Positions 40,706 to 50,016 are shown, counted from the stretch's first letter. The stretch: DNA of 64,000 nt from Micromonospora zingiberis (GCF_004331455.1 NZ_SJJR01000019.1:1-64000); one strand, 5' to 3'. The notes: a model not told the origin generated them from the sequence alone. A program made the numbers and translations.

Positions 40706-43681
40706 TCAGCGCTTTCTACGCCGGTTGCCACCTCGGCCGGGTCGTCCGCCCATCCGGGCCTTGATCCTGTCCAGTAGGTGTTGTGTCTGCTGGGTCCGGC
40801 GGTCGTGCGGTCCGAACAGTCGCCGTTCGGCCTCGAGTTTCGTCGCCGCCTGAGTTCGTGCCGCCATCACCGCCCCCCGCGCCAACAACAGCTCTGCCAG
40901 GTTGCTGCGGGTGGTGAGGATGTGGGGGTGGTCGGGGCCGAGGATGCGGATTTGGTCGGTGAGGAGTTGTTCGAGGCTGGTGATGGCGGTGCGGTGATCG
41001 CCGGCCCTGCTTTTAAGGCTGGCGAGGTTGCTGCGGGTGGCGAGGGTGTCGGGGTGGTCAGGGCCGAGGATGCGGATTTGGTCGGTGAGGAGTTGTTCGA
41101 GGCTGGTGATGGCGGAGTTATGGTCGCCGGCTTCGCCGATCCAGTTGGCGAGGTTGTTGCGGGTGGTGAGGGTGTGGGGGTGGTCGGGGCCGAGGATATG
41201 AAGTCGGTCGGTGAGGAGTTGTTCGAGGCTGGTGATGGCGGTGCGATGATCGCCGGCCCTGCCTTTAAGGCTGGCGAGGTTGCCGCGGGTGGCGAGGGTG
41301 TGGGGGTGGTCGGGGCCGAGGATGCGGATTTGGTCGGTGAGGAGTTCTTCGAAGCTCGTGATGGCGGCGTGGTCGTCGCCGGCTTCGCCCTTCACGTTGG
41401 CGAGGTTGCTGCGGGTGGTGAGAGTGTCGGGGTGGTCGGGACCCAGGACACGGATTTGGTCGGTGAGGAGTCGTTCGTAGCTGGTGATGGCGGTGCGGTG
41501 ATCGCCGGCTTCGCCGATCCAGCTAGCGAGGTTGTTGCGGGTGGCGAGAGTGTAGGGGTGGTCGGGGCCGAGGACGCGGAGTCGGTCGGTGAGGAGTTGT
41601 TCGTAGCTGGTGATGGCGGTGCGGTGATTGCCCGCTTCGCCGATCCAGTTGGCGAGGTTGTTGCGGGTGGTGAGGGTGTCCGGGTGGTCGCCGCCGAGCA
41701 CGGCGGTCCGGCGGGCGAGGACGTCAACCAGCTTGTCGCGGCTCTCGCTCAGCCGTCCGAGTGAGGCCAGGACGACGACGTGGTCGTTCGCCGAACGCAG
41801 CGTGGCGGGTGCGTCCGGACCGAGCGTGCGCTGCCGTCGGTCGAGGGTGTCCTCGGTCAGCGCAAGCGCCTCCCGGTCGAGTCCTTGCTTGTGGTAGGCG
41901 TGGGCTAGTTCGGCGGCGGCGGCGAGGGTGTGCCGGTCATCCGGGCCGAGTGTCTGCCGCCACTGTTCGTAGAGGCGCTTGGCCAGGCGGATACCGGCGT
42001 TGGTGTCGCCGCTGTAGAGCAGGTAGAGCAGGGCGTCGCAGGCCGTGTCGCGGAGGGCGGTGTGGTCGCTGTCGCCGATCTTCATGGCCAGCAGGTGCGG
42101 CATGAGCTGCGACCAGGCCGGCCAGTGGGTGGCCGACGCCGGGTCGCCGGGGTGGCTGGCCGCCACCAGGACGCTCGCCTGCCGGCGTAGCTCGTCGCGC
42201 TGGGCCGAATCGAGTTGGCTGAGCACGAGCGTCTGCACCAGACGGTGCACCTGGATGCCGCGTTGCCACAACCGGACGAGTTCACCGAGTCGCTGTGCGG
42301 TCCGGTAGAGCCGCATCGGGCTGGCCAGCACCGGGCCCAGCGGCTCGGCGACGGCCGTGGGCGCGGCGGTGAGCAGCGACATCGGGATCGGCTCGGGGGC
42401 CATGACGCAGCAGAGCCGGAGCAGGTGCAGTGCCTCGCCGTGGTCGGCGAGCCCGTTGATCGACAGGCGCAGGGCCGCTGCCAGCGATCGTGGGTACGAC
42501 GGCGGCAGGTCCGCGTCGAGCAACTCGTCGGCGTCGGTATCCAACAGTTCCAGGTAGAACTGCGCCGGCATCGATCTCAGCGTGGTGGCCGCCTGGGTCA
42601 GCGCCAACGGCAGATCACCCAGCTTGTCGGCCACCGCGTCGGCCTGGTCGGGCGCGAGGTCGGTGACCCGGCTGCGCAGCAGGGTCACCGACTCCCGTCG
42701 GGTCAGCAGCTCCAGCGTCACATCCGCGTACTCCGGCCAGTTGTCCGACCGCGAGGTGACGAGGACGTGGCCGAACCCGGCGGGCAGCCAGGGCTGGACC
42801 GCCTCGGTCGTCTCGGCGTTGTCGAAGACCAGCAGCCAGCGCATCGGCTGCTGGAGGTGCCGGCGCAGCGCGGGTAGCGCGGCGGCCTCGCCGTGTTCGG
42901 TGACCAGCCCGAGATCGGTGGCGAGCGCGGTGAGCTGGGCCGGCACCAGGTGCGGCTGCTCGGCGTCGAGCCACGCCACCAGGTCGTACTGGGCGGCGAA
43001 GCGGTGGGCGTACTCCGCCGCCACCTGGGTCTTGCCGACCCCGCCGAGCCGGAACGTCGACTGCACCACCACCGGCTGTCCGGGCCGTAGCCGGCGACGC
43101 ACGGCGTCGATGTCCCGGTCCCGGCCGACGAAGGCCGCGTTGCGGTGCGGTACGCGCCACAGCGTCGGCTGGTGCGCTCCGGGTAGCCGGGGGGCCTCCT
43201 CGGCCGGGCGTTGCCGGGGCACCTGGCCACCGGGGAAGTCCGGAGCGGTGGCGGGACGCGGTGGTGTTCCGCGTACCGCGTTCAGCAGGACCCGGTGGGC
43301 GTCGTCGGCGCTCAGCCCGGCCAGGCTGGGCGTGACCAGCGGGCGGAGCACCGGCGGCGCCGTGACGTCCGCCAGGCGTAGCGGGATGAGCCGGCCGTGG
43401 CGGTCGCGGCCGGACATGATCGCGGTCCACTCGTCCGTGGTGAAGCGCTGGTGCTCGAAGTAGTCCTCGGAGAAGAGTGCGACCACCCGGTCGGCCCGGT
43501 CCAGCGCCTGGCTCATCCGCACCACGGCGTTGTCACCGGCGGCCCAGTCCCACAGGTCCAGTTCCACTGTGTACCCGGCCTGCTCCAGGTGCCAGGCGAC
43601 CCATTCCGCCCACGGCCGGTCCGGGCCGGCGTACGAAATGAACAGCTTCTCCCCGCTCCGGGCGCTGGCGTCCGTTGTCAC
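40706..43681 (-). CDS. TIR-NB-ARC-TPR (NLR-like) protein
   Basis: A 991-residue protein with a plant-NLR-like plan. TIR domain at about 10-140 (KLFISYAGPDRPWAEWVAWH, then DRVVALFSEDYFEHQRFTTDEW). NB-ARC at about 185-470 with P-loop LGGVGKTQ near 212 and Walker B WLLVFDN near 290. TPRs cover the second half: after diverged units come seven near-identical 42-residue units from about 641 to 935, each with ILGPDHPxTLxTRxNLA. The tail is strongly basic. Such proteins sense a trigger through the TPRs and activate the TIR effector; phage defence or FxsA-like signalling are both possible. GTG start at 43681. Confidence 0.85.
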   Translation of the reverse strand: MTTDASARSGEKLFISYAGPDRPWAEWVAWHLEQAGYTVELDLWDWAAGDNAVVRMSQALDRADRVVALFSEDYFEHQRFTTDEWTAIMSGRDRHGRLIPLRLADVTAPPVLRPLVTPSLAGLSADDAHRVLLNAVRGTPPRPATAPDFPGGQVPRQRPAEEAPRLPGAHQPTLWRVPHRNAAFVGRDRDIDAVRRRLRPGQPVVVQSTFRLGGVGKTQVAAEYAHRFAAQYDLVAWLDAEQPHLVPAQLTALATDLGLVTEHGEAAALPALRRHLQQPMRWLLVFDNAETTEAVQPWLPAGFGHVLVTSRSDNWPEYADVTLELLTRRESVTLLRSRVTDLAPDQADAVADKLGDLPLALTQAATTLRSMPAQFYLELLDTDADELLDADLPPSYPRSLAAALRLSINGLADHGEALHLLRLCCVMAPEPIPMSLLTAAPTAVAEPLGPVLASPMRLYRTAQRLGELVRLWQRGIQVHRLVQTLVLSQLDSAQRDELRRQASVLVAASHPGDPASATHWPAWSQLMPHLLAMKIGDSDHTALRDTACDALLYLLYSGDTNAGIRLAKRLYEQWRQTLGPDDRHTLAAAAELAHAYHKQGLDREALALTEDTLDRRQRTLGPDAPATLRSANDHVVVLASLGRLSESRDKLVDVLARRTAVLGGDHPDTLTTRNNLANWIGEAGNHRTAITSYEQLLTDRLRVLGPDHPYTLATRNNLASWIGEAGDHRTAITSYERLLTDQIRVLGPDHPDTLTTRSNLANVKGEAGDDHAAITSFEELLTDQIRILGPDHPHTLATRGNLASLKGRAGDHRTAITSLEQLLTDRLHILGPDHPHTLTTRNNLANWIGEAGDHNSAITSLEQLLTDQIRILGPDHPDTLATRSNLASLKSRAGDHRTAITSLEQLLTDQIRILGPDHPHILTTRSNLAELLLARGAVMAARTQAATKLEAERRLFGPHDRRTQQTQHLLDRIKARMGGRPGRGGNRRRKR
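40876..41757 (-). repeat. Seven 126-bp tandem repeats coding for TPR units
   Basis: An in-frame array of about seven 126-bp units inside the TIR-NB-ARC-TPR gene. The units are so alike at DNA level that they must be recently amplified or homogenised. Differences cluster in a few codons per unit (for example Y/L/F after ITS, and WIGEAG versus LKGRAG). Confidence 0.85.
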
Positions 43682-43765
43682 GCCAACAGGCGTACCACAT
43701 CACGATCAGCGATCCCATTGCCGGGCCGGTCGAGGCCGTCAGCCGTAGGGCCGACGGCCGCAGAC

Positions 43766-44332
43766 TCAGAGGTGGTCGCGGACCCAGCCGGCGAGCAGCC
43801 GGGCGCAGTGGTCCACCGACTCCTGCCAGGTGCGTTCCGCCCCGGCACCGGCCTCGTCGCTGACCTGCTTGACCAGGCGGACCGGCAGGCCGAACCGGCG
43901 GGCCGTGGCGGCCACCGCGTAACCCTCCATGTCGACCAGTTGGGCGCGGGCGGCCAACGCTGCGCGGGCCGCGTCGTCGGCGATGAACTGGTCGCCGGTG
44001 GCGAGCACCGGACCGTCGCCGAGGGCCAGCGGCGCCCCGACGGTCTGACCCGTCAGCCGGTGCAGGAACTCGGTGTCCAGGTCGTGTTGCAGGACGCTAC
44101 CCACCTCGTGGGTGCCGGCCCAGCCGGGGTGCAGCGCACCGGCGGTGCCGAGGTTGACCACCGCCGACGGCAGCGGCGACCGGGCCAGCGTCGCCGCCAC
44201 GGCGGCCGTGGCGTTGATCTTCCCCATCCCGGTCAGCAGCACCGGCAGGCGGAAATCGAGGTGGGCGGCCTCCTCCGCGAGGGCCAGCACGAGTAGCGGC
44301 CGATCCGGGCTGATCGTTCCTCGAAGATCCAT
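43766..44332 (-). CDS. MTA/SAH nucleosidase-like protein
   Basis: A 188-residue protein of the 5'-methylthioadenosine/S-adenosylhomocysteine nucleosidase family, which hydrolyses the adenine glycosidic bond. The glycine strand VLLTGMGKINATAAVA, then VVNLGTAGAL, the substrate-binding VDMEGYAVAATA near 145 and the catalytic Asp in VKQVSDEA near 165 are present. It is shorter than the usual 230 residues. The ATG at 44332 has TACCAT 6 bp upstream; an earlier in-frame start lacks support. Confidence 0.8.
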   Translation of the reverse strand: MDLRGTISPDRPLLVLALAEEAAHLDFRLPVLLTGMGKINATAAVAATLARSPLPSAVVNLGTAGALHPGWAGTHEVGSVLQHDLDTEFLHRLTGQTVGAPLALGDGPVLATGDQFIADDAARAALAARAQLVDMEGYAVAATARRFGLPVRLVKQVSDEAGAGAERTWQESVDHCARLLAGWVRDHL

Positions 44333-44338
44333 CGGGCG

Positions 44339-44344
44339 ATGGTA
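44339..44344 (-). promoter_or_regulatory. -10 box of a leaderless-type promoter
   Basis: TACCAT on the minus strand, 6 bp upstream of the nucleosidase ATG. Confidence 0.5.
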
Positions 44345-44424
44345 GCCGGGCACCCGGCTCCGGCCGGTCGCGCCAGCCGCACCGCCGGCTCGGGCCGGTC
44401 GCGCCGATGCGCTACCAAGGAGCC

Positions 44425-44940
44425 ATGGATCTGGCTGGTATCGACGCCGAGATGGCGAGCCTGGACCTGGCGTACCGGCGGGTGGCCACCGAGCCGGTCG
44501 ACGTCACCGATCCGGATGCGCTGACGAACCTCGGCGCCACCGTGGCGGCGGCCCTGGCCGCGTTGGGTGTCGACGACCGGGCCGAGGCGGTGCTGCGTGC
44601 CGTCGTCCAGCGGTATGCCACCGGTGACGAGAGCGACCGAGTGGCGCTGCGGGGCATGTTCGGGCGGTATCCGTCGTTCCGGTGGGCGGCGCACCTGCCC
44701 CGGCACTGGGCGGGCGCTGCGGAGTTCCGGGCCCGGCTCATCCACCTGTCCGCCCGTGACCAGGGCGACGACGCGCGCGACGAGATCCTCGGCTTGCAGG
44801 ACCTCTGCGATCGGGCCGTCCAGGATGGGATCGACGTCGATCCCATCCTGGACGAGGTGGCGGCGTTGTCCAGCGCGGTGGACCGGTACGGAATGGGCTC
44901 GACGCGCGACATCATCCGGCGCCAACGCCCTGGCCGCTGA
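44425..44940 (+). CDS. Hypothetical helical protein
   Basis: A 171-residue soluble protein I do not recognise. It is almost all helical and acidic: LTNLGATVAAALAALGVDDR, then AVLRAVVQRY and a conserved-looking PSFRWAAHLPRHW. AGGAG precedes the ATG at 44425. Within it the sequence coding VQDGIDVDPILD forms a perfect 38-bp DNA palindrome. It ends with no gap against the convergent chitinase gene. Confidence 0.65.
   Translation: MDLAGIDAEMASLDLAYRRVATEPVDVTDPDALTNLGATVAAALAALGVDDRAEAVLRAVVQRYATGDESDRVALRGMFGRYPSFRWAAHLPRHWAGAAEFRARLIHLSARDQGDDARDEILGLQDLCDRAVQDGIDVDPILDEVAALSSAVDRYGMGSTRDIIRRQRPGR
44817..44854. repeat. Perfect 38-bp palindrome inside a coding region
   Basis: The arm CGTCCAGGATGGGATCGAC is followed directly by its reverse complement with no spacer. 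It lies about 90 bp before the ends of two convergent genes, so it could form a long hairpin in RNA from either strand. Confidence 0.8.
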
Positions 44941-46278
44941 CTAACGCGTGGTCAGCCCGAGACTGATCGTCCTGGTCAGGGTGGCGTTGTCGTCGTCGCC
45001 GTCGAGCGACCAGATCATCGCCCCGCCCAGGCCGGTCCGTCGGATGTAGAGGGTCTTCTGGAGCACCACCGCCGGATCGTCGTACGTCCAGAAGGTCGTA
45101 CCGTCGAACAGCCAGGCGTGCCCGGCGCGCAGATCGCGGTGCACGGTGAAGCCCTTGCCGGCCAGGGTTTTGAGCTGCTTGTAGTCCTCGAATCCGGCGG
45201 CGTGGGTGGCCGGAGCGGGTCCGCTGGCGGGCTGGAAGAGGCCGTTTCCGCCGCCGGTGACGCCGGTCCAGCCCTGCCCGTAGTACGGGATGCCGAGCAC
45301 CAGCTTCGCTCGTGGTGCGCCCCGGGCGATCCAGCCGTCGATGGCCACCTCGACGGAGAAGTCCGGGTCGTCGGGGGAGCGGTTCGGCACCCGCAGCGCC
45401 GACTGCTGATTGGTCCTCGTCTCCCAGGTGCCGTGGAAGTCGTAGCCCTGCACCGTGGCGAAGTCCAGGTACTTGAAGATCTTGCGACCCTCGTACCCGG
45501 CGTCCATCGCCGCCGGGTTGGCCGGCAGGAACGCGGTCAGCGGGTAGTGCTTGCGGGTGGTCCGGCCGAAGGCGTCCAGTTGCCGGCGGAACTCGGCCAG
45601 CAGCTTGGTGAAGTTCTCCCGGTCCTCGGGGCGGATCACGTTGCCCGGTTCGCCCGGCCAGTTCGGCCACTCCCAGTCGAGGTCGATGCCGTCGAAGACC
45701 CCGGCGGCGGCTCCCGGCCCGCCGCTGCCGCCGTCCAGGTTCGGCAGGTTGCCCTTGAGGTAGAGGTCGATGCAGGAGGCCACGAACGCCTTGCGGGAGG
45801 CGTCGGTGTGGGCGGCGTTCGAGAAGTACGTCGACCAGCTCCAGCCGCCAAGCGAGATCATCACCTTGAGGTCGGGGTGCTTGGCCTTGAGCTTGGCGAG
45901 CTGGCCGAAGTTGCCGTTGAGCGGCTCACCCCAGGCGTCGGCGACGCCGTCGACGCTCTCGTCGGCCGGGACGGGCCGCTGGTAGTCGGCCCAGGCGTCA
46001 CCCTCACCCGGCCCACCGTCCACATAGCAGCGACCGTCCTCGCTGACGTTGCCGAAGGCGTAGTTGATGTGGGTGAGGCGGCTGGCCGCGCCGGAGGTGT
46101 CGAGCTTCTTGACCGGGAAGGCCCGGCCGTAGATGCCCCACTGGGTGAAGTAGCCGACCCGGTGGTAGCCGGCGCGGCGGTTGTCGTCCGCGCTGGCGGC
46201 GCTGGGCGGTGCGGCCGTGACCAGCAGGGTTGTCAGGGCGACGAGGGCGGTGAGGCGGCGGTGGCGCAACGGTCGCAT
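44941..46278 (-). CDS. Secreted GH18 chitinase
   Basis: A 445-residue secreted enzyme. The signal peptide (RHRRLTALVALTTLL...SAASA) ends near residue 30. The GH18 barrel has VGYFTQWGIYGRAF, the SLGGWSWS motif near 145 and the catalytic DGIDLDWEW near 196, in which the last acid is the proton donor; a C-terminal MIWSLDGDDD closes it. It should cleave chitin with retention through the substrate acetamido group. No carbohydrate-binding module is attached. GGGAG precedes the ATG. It converges on the gene at 44425. Confidence 0.9.
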   Translation of the reverse strand: MRPLRHRRLTALVALTTLLVTAAPPSAASADDNRRAGYHRVGYFTQWGIYGRAFPVKKLDTSGAASRLTHINYAFGNVSEDGRCYVDGGPGEGDAWADYQRPVPADESVDGVADAWGEPLNGNFGQLAKLKAKHPDLKVMISLGGWSWSTYFSNAAHTDASRKAFVASCIDLYLKGNLPNLDGGSGGPGAAAGVFDGIDLDWEWPNWPGEPGNVIRPEDRENFTKLLAEFRRQLDAFGRTTRKHYPLTAFLPANPAAMDAGYEGRKIFKYLDFATVQGYDFHGTWETRTNQQSALRVPNRSPDDPDFSVEVAIDGWIARGAPRAKLVLGIPYYGQGWTGVTGGGNGLFQPASGPAPATHAAGFEDYKQLKTLAGKGFTVHRDLRAGHAWLFDGTTFWTYDDPAVVLQKTLYIRRTGLGGAMIWSLDGDDDNATLTRTISLGLTTR

Positions 46279-46519
46279 CGGCACTCCCACGAGGGACAGG
46301 GCGAAATCAGTAAAGACACCTTCCTGATCGATGAAGCTAAGCGGATCACCGCCTGCGGTCAAGGGTCGAGTCAGGCGCGGCGCCGCCTCCACGGTCACCC
46401 GCGATGCCCGACGCGGTTGCCGGTCGCCGGTGGGCCGGTCGGTGCGGCAGACTCAGGAGATCCGTGATGCCCGACGGCCGCCGCGCCCCGGGCGGTGGCC
46501 CGGTGGGTGGAGGTGAGAG

Positions 46520-47293
46520 GTGCGGATCGCGCTGTTCGTGACCTGCCTGGCCGATACCGTGTTTCCCGAGGCGGCAAAGGCCACGGTGCGACTGCTGGAG
46601 CGGCTCGGACACGAGGTGGTCTTCCCGCCCGAGCAGACCTGCTGCGGGCAGATGCACGTCAACACCGGCTACCAGCGCGACGCACTGCCGCTGATCCGCC
46701 GGCACGTACGGACCTTCGACCCGTACGACGTGATCGTGGCGCCGTCGGGTTCGTGCGTCGGGTCGGTGCGGCATCAGCACCCGCTGGTGGCCCGGCGGGC
46801 GGGCGACGAACGGTTGGCCGGCCGGGCCGAGGACGTGGCGGGGCGGACGTACGAGCTGTCGGAACTGCTGGTCGACGTGCTCGGAGTGACCGACGTGGGC
46901 GCCTACTACCCGCATCGGGTCACCTACCATCCGACCTGCCACTCGTTGCGGATGCTGCGGGTGGGGGACCGGCCGCTGCGACTGCTGCGCGCGGTACGCG
47001 GTCTGGACCTGGTCGAACTGCCCGCCGCCGAGCAGTGCTGCGGGTTCGGGGGCACCTTCGCGGTGAAGAACGCGGACACCTCGACGGCGATGCTGGCCGA
47101 CAAGATGCGTCACGTGCTGTCCACCGGCGCGGACGTCTGCACCGCGAGCGACTCCTCGTGCCTGATGCACCTCGGCGGCGGACTGTCCCGGCTGCGTACC
47201 GGGGTGCGCACGGTTCACCTCGCGGAGATCCTGGCCGCGACCGAGCAGGGCGAGACCGCCGGTACGCCGACGCGAATGGCGGTGCGACCGTGA
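46520..47293 (+). CDS. lutA: LutA-type (Fe-S)-binding lactate utilisation protein
   Basis: A 257-residue cysteine-rich protein with two CCG domains: PEQTCCGQMHVNTGY near 38 with a downstream PSGSCVGS, and PTCHSLRML near 140 with EQCCGFGGTFAVKN near 175. These bind iron-sulfur clusters. With LutB and LutC it oxidises L-lactate to pyruvate in the cytoplasm. GTG start after GGAGGTGAGAG. Its stop overlaps the GTG of lutB (GTGA), so the two are translationally coupled. Confidence 0.9.
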   Translation: MRIALFVTCLADTVFPEAAKATVRLLERLGHEVVFPPEQTCCGQMHVNTGYQRDALPLIRRHVRTFDPYDVIVAPSGSCVGSVRHQHPLVARRAGDERLAGRAEDVAGRTYELSELLVDVLGVTDVGAYYPHRVTYHPTCHSLRMLRVGDRPLRLLRAVRGLDLVELPAAEQCCGFGGTFAVKNADTSTAMLADKMRHVLSTGADVCTASDSSCLMHLGGGLSRLRTGVRTVHLAEILAATEQGETAGTPTRMAVRP

Positions 47294-48720
47294 CCCGGAC
47301 CTTCCTCGGCATGCCGGCGACCGCACCACCCGGCGTGGGACAGCTCCGCGGTACGGAGCCGTTCCCGAGCGCCGCGCGGCGCAGCCTCGCCGACCCGCAA
47401 CTGCGCCGCAACCTGGGGCACGCCACGACGACCATCCGGGCCAAGTCGGCCGGGGTGATCGCCGAGGTGCCGGACTGGGAGCGGCTGCGCGAGGCCGGCC
47501 GGGCGATCAAGGCCGACGTGCTGGCCCGCCTGCCGGAACTGCTGGAGCAGCTCGAAGCGCGGGTGAGCGCGGCCGGGGGTGTGGTGCACTGGGCGGCCGA
47601 CGCCAACGAGGCCAATCGCATCGTCACCGACCTGGTACGCGCCACCGGCAGCGACCGGGTGATCAAGGTCAAGTCGATGGTCACCCAGGAGATCGGGCTC
47701 AACGAGGCCCTGGCCGAGGCCGGGATCGAGCCGGTGGAGACCGACCTGGCCGAGCTGATCGTCCAGCTCGGCGACGACCGCCCCAGCCACATCCTGGTCC
47801 CGGCCATCCACCGCAACCGGGCCGAGATCCGGGAGATCTTCCTGCGGGCCATGCCCGGCGTGGATCCCGCGCTGACCGACGAGCCGGCCGCGCTCGCCGC
47901 CGTCGCCCGCGGTTACCTGCGGCAGACGTTCCTGACCACGAGGGTGGCCGTCTCCGGCGCCAACTTCGCCGTGGCGGAGACCGGCACCCTCGCGGTGGTC
48001 GAGTCCGAGGGCAACGGGCGGATGTGCCTCACCCTGCCGGACACACTGATCACCGTGATGGGCGTCGAGAAGGTCGTGCCGACCTGGCGCGACCTGGAGG
48101 TGTTCCTGCAACTGCTGCCCCGGGCCTCGACCGGGGAGCGGATGAACCCGTACACCTCGATGTGGACGGGCGTCACCCCGGGTGACGGGCCGCAGGCGTT
48201 CCATCTGGTGCTGCTGGACAACGGGCGCAGCGCGGTGCTGGCCGACGAGGTGGGCCGGCAGGCGTTGTACTGCATCCGCTGCTCGGCCTGCCTGAACGTC
48301 TGCCCGGTGTACGAGCGCACCGGGGGACACGCCTACGGGTCGGTGTACCCGGGGCCGATCGGGGCGGTGCTGTCACCGCAGCTGACCGGGGTGGCCGACA
48401 ACGCGTCGCTGCCGTACGCCTCGTCGCTCTGTGGCGCCTGCTACGACGCCTGCCCGGTGAAGATCAACATTCCCGAGCTGCTGGTGCAGCTGCGGGACCA
48501 GGCCCCGCATCCGCGCACCGAGGCGGCCGCGATGGCGGCGGCCGCGTACACGATGGATCGACCCCGGCTGTACGAGGCGGCGCAGCGGGCCGTCCGGCTG
48601 AGCCGGCTCGCCGGGCGGCGCGGACGGGGGCTACCGCCACCGCTGGACGGCTGGACCGGCAGTCGCGATCTGCCCGACCCGCCGGCGCAGACCTTCCGGC
48701 AGTGGTGGGCCGGGCGATGA
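47290..48720 (+). CDS. lutB: LutB-type iron-sulfur lactate utilisation protein
   Basis: A 476-residue protein. The N-terminal LUD domain spans about 60-300 (KSMVTQEIGLNEALAEAGIE, then VSGANFAVAETGTLAVVESE). Two ferredoxin-type [4Fe-4S] motifs follow, CIRCSACLNVCPV near 328 and CGACYDACPV near 380, then a C-terminal helical region. It is the electron-transfer subunit of the lactate-oxidising LutABC complex. The start overlaps lutA and the stop overlaps lutC (ATGA), so the whole operon is coupled. Confidence 0.92.
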   Translation: MTRTFLGMPATAPPGVGQLRGTEPFPSAARRSLADPQLRRNLGHATTTIRAKSAGVIAEVPDWERLREAGRAIKADVLARLPELLEQLEARVSAAGGVVHWAADANEANRIVTDLVRATGSDRVIKVKSMVTQEIGLNEALAEAGIEPVETDLAELIVQLGDDRPSHILVPAIHRNRAEIREIFLRAMPGVDPALTDEPAALAAVARGYLRQTFLTTRVAVSGANFAVAETGTLAVVESEGNGRMCLTLPDTLITVMGVEKVVPTWRDLEVFLQLLPRASTGERMNPYTSMWTGVTPGDGPQAFHLVLLDNGRSAVLADEVGRQALYCIRCSACLNVCPVYERTGGHAYGSVYPGPIGAVLSPQLTGVADNASLPYASSLCGACYDACPVKINIPELLVQLRDQAPHPRTEAAAMAAAAYTMDRPRLYEAAQRAVRLSRLAGRRGRGLPPPLDGWTGSRDLPDPPAQTFRQWWAGR

Positions 48721-49319
48721 ACTCCCGTGACCTGGTCCTCGGTCGGCTGCGCGCCGCCCTTGCCGGCGGCGGCCCGGCGGCAGCCGGCGAGGTGCCGCGC
48801 GACTACCGGCACACCGGCACCCTCGATCTCGACCAGTTGGTGCAACGGCTGACCGACTACCGGGCCCAGGTGCACCGGGTGGCGGGGCACGCGGTCGCCG
48901 ACACGATCGCGGCGATCCTGCCGGCCGGGGCCACCGTCGTCGTACCGCCGGGGCTGCCGCCCGATTGGCTGCCGACGACGGTGACCGTACGGCCCGACGA
49001 CGGGCTCGACAACGGACAGATCGCGGCGGCGGACGCCGTCGTCACCGCCGCGACGGTCGCGGTCGCCGAAACCGGCACGGTCGTCCTCGACGGGTCGCCC
49101 GACCAGGGCCGGCGGGTCCTCAGCCTGCTGCCCGACCTGCACGTCTGCGTGGTCCGGGCCGACCAGGTGGTGGCCACCGTTCCCGAGGCGCTCGCCCGGC
49201 TCGTCCCGCACCGGCCACTGACCTGGATCAGTGGCCCGTCGGCCACCAGCGACATCGAACTCAACCGGGTGGAGGGCGTGCACGGCCCACGTACCCTGCA
49301 CGTCATCGTGCTGGCCTGA
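48717..49319 (+). CDS. lutC: LutC-type lactate utilisation protein
   Basis: A 200-residue protein of the LUD/YkgG family: VVVPPGLPPDWLP near 80, then AADAVVTAATVAVAETGTVV and a C-terminal SGPSATSDIELNRVEGVHGP, the most conserved stretch. It is the third component of LutABC. Its ATG overlaps the lutB stop. No lldP permease or FadR/GntR lutR regulator is seen nearby. Confidence 0.9.
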   Translation: MNSRDLVLGRLRAALAGGGPAAAGEVPRDYRHTGTLDLDQLVQRLTDYRAQVHRVAGHAVADTIAAILPAGATVVVPPGLPPDWLPTTVTVRPDDGLDNGQIAAADAVVTAATVAVAETGTVVLDGSPDQGRRVLSLLPDLHVCVVRADQVVATVPEALARLVPHRPLTWISGPSATSDIELNRVEGVHGPRTLHVIVLA

Positions 49320-49432
49320 CCGGCACCGCGCCGCCGAGGCGATCACCCGCAGGCACGTCGCGCGGGGGTCGCAGCGGGGTCGAGTGGCCCGGCCCGGGCC
49401 GGGCACCGGTTGTCGCCCGGCGACGGAGCGGA

Positions 49433-49438
49433 TAGGTT
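49433..49438 (+). promoter_or_regulatory. -10 box of a leaderless-type promoter
   Basis: TAGGTT, 7 bp upstream of the GTG at 49446. Confidence 0.5.
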
Positions 49439-49445
49439 GCCGGTC

Positions 49446-49973
49446 GTGCGGTATCTGGACGTGGTCTGCCGTGCGCTTCTCGCGTCGGTGTTCATCGTTG
49501 CCGTGGCCAACAAGGTCTCCGGTAGGGCCGCCTGGCTGGGCTTCGTCCAGTCGTTGCGGGAGTTGCGTCAGGTGCCCGAGGCCGCCGTACGGTCGGCGGC
49601 CGTCGCGGTGGTGACGGTGGAAATCCTCGTCGTCGCGCTGCTTGTCGTACCGGTGCGTGCCGTTGGCGCGGTCGGTTTCGCGCTGGCGGTCGGCCTGCTC
49701 GGCGCCTTCACCGTGGTGATCGGCCGCGCCCTGGCGCGGGGCAGCCGCGCTCCCTGCCGCTGCTTCGGCGTCTCCAGCACCCCACTCGGCGTGCCGCACG
49801 TGGTGCGCAACCTGATGCTGATCTGTGTGGCGGGCCTCGGCCTGACCGGACTGTCGGTCGACGGCAGTATCGACGCACCCTACGCGGTGCTCGCCGGCCT
49901 CACCGGAATGATCCTCGGTGTCCTGACAACGGCGGCCGAGGACATCGTCGCCTTGATCAAACCGCTCCGATAA
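49446..49973 (+). CDS. MauE/DoxX-like redox membrane protein
   Basis: A 175-residue protein with four membrane helices, starting RYLDVVCRALLASVFIVAVA. After helix three comes a CRCFG motif near 104-108, typical of the MauE branch. In methylamine dehydrogenase maturation MauE works with the thioredoxin-like MauD to form disulfides in the small subunit MauA. Here a MauD-like protein lies 3.4 kb away beside a cysteine-rich peptide gene, so MauE probably moves electrons for that peptide's oxidation (inference). GTG start with a TAGGTT box. Convergent with the SARP gene. Confidence 0.8.
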   Translation: MRYLDVVCRALLASVFIVAVANKVSGRAAWLGFVQSLRELRQVPEAAVRSAAVAVVTVEILVVALLVVPVRAVGAVGFALAVGLLGAFTVVIGRALARGSRAPCRCFGVSSTPLGVPHVVRNLMLICVAGLGLTGLSVDGSIDAPYAVLAGLTGMILGVLTTAAEDIVALIKPLR

Positions 49974-50016
49974 GGACAGGGACCAGGTCGGGCGAGCCGG
50001 TCGCCGCTTGACCCGG

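Noticed and set aside
40876..41757. Regular repeats that could suggest a CRISPR array
   Set aside because: The unit is 126 bp, in frame and codes for TPR helices; there are no short repeats with unique spacers.
46495..47289. Extension of lutB upstream through lutA in another frame
   Set aside because: lutA has clear CCG motifs in its own frame and lutB starts naturally at the overlapping GTG 47290.
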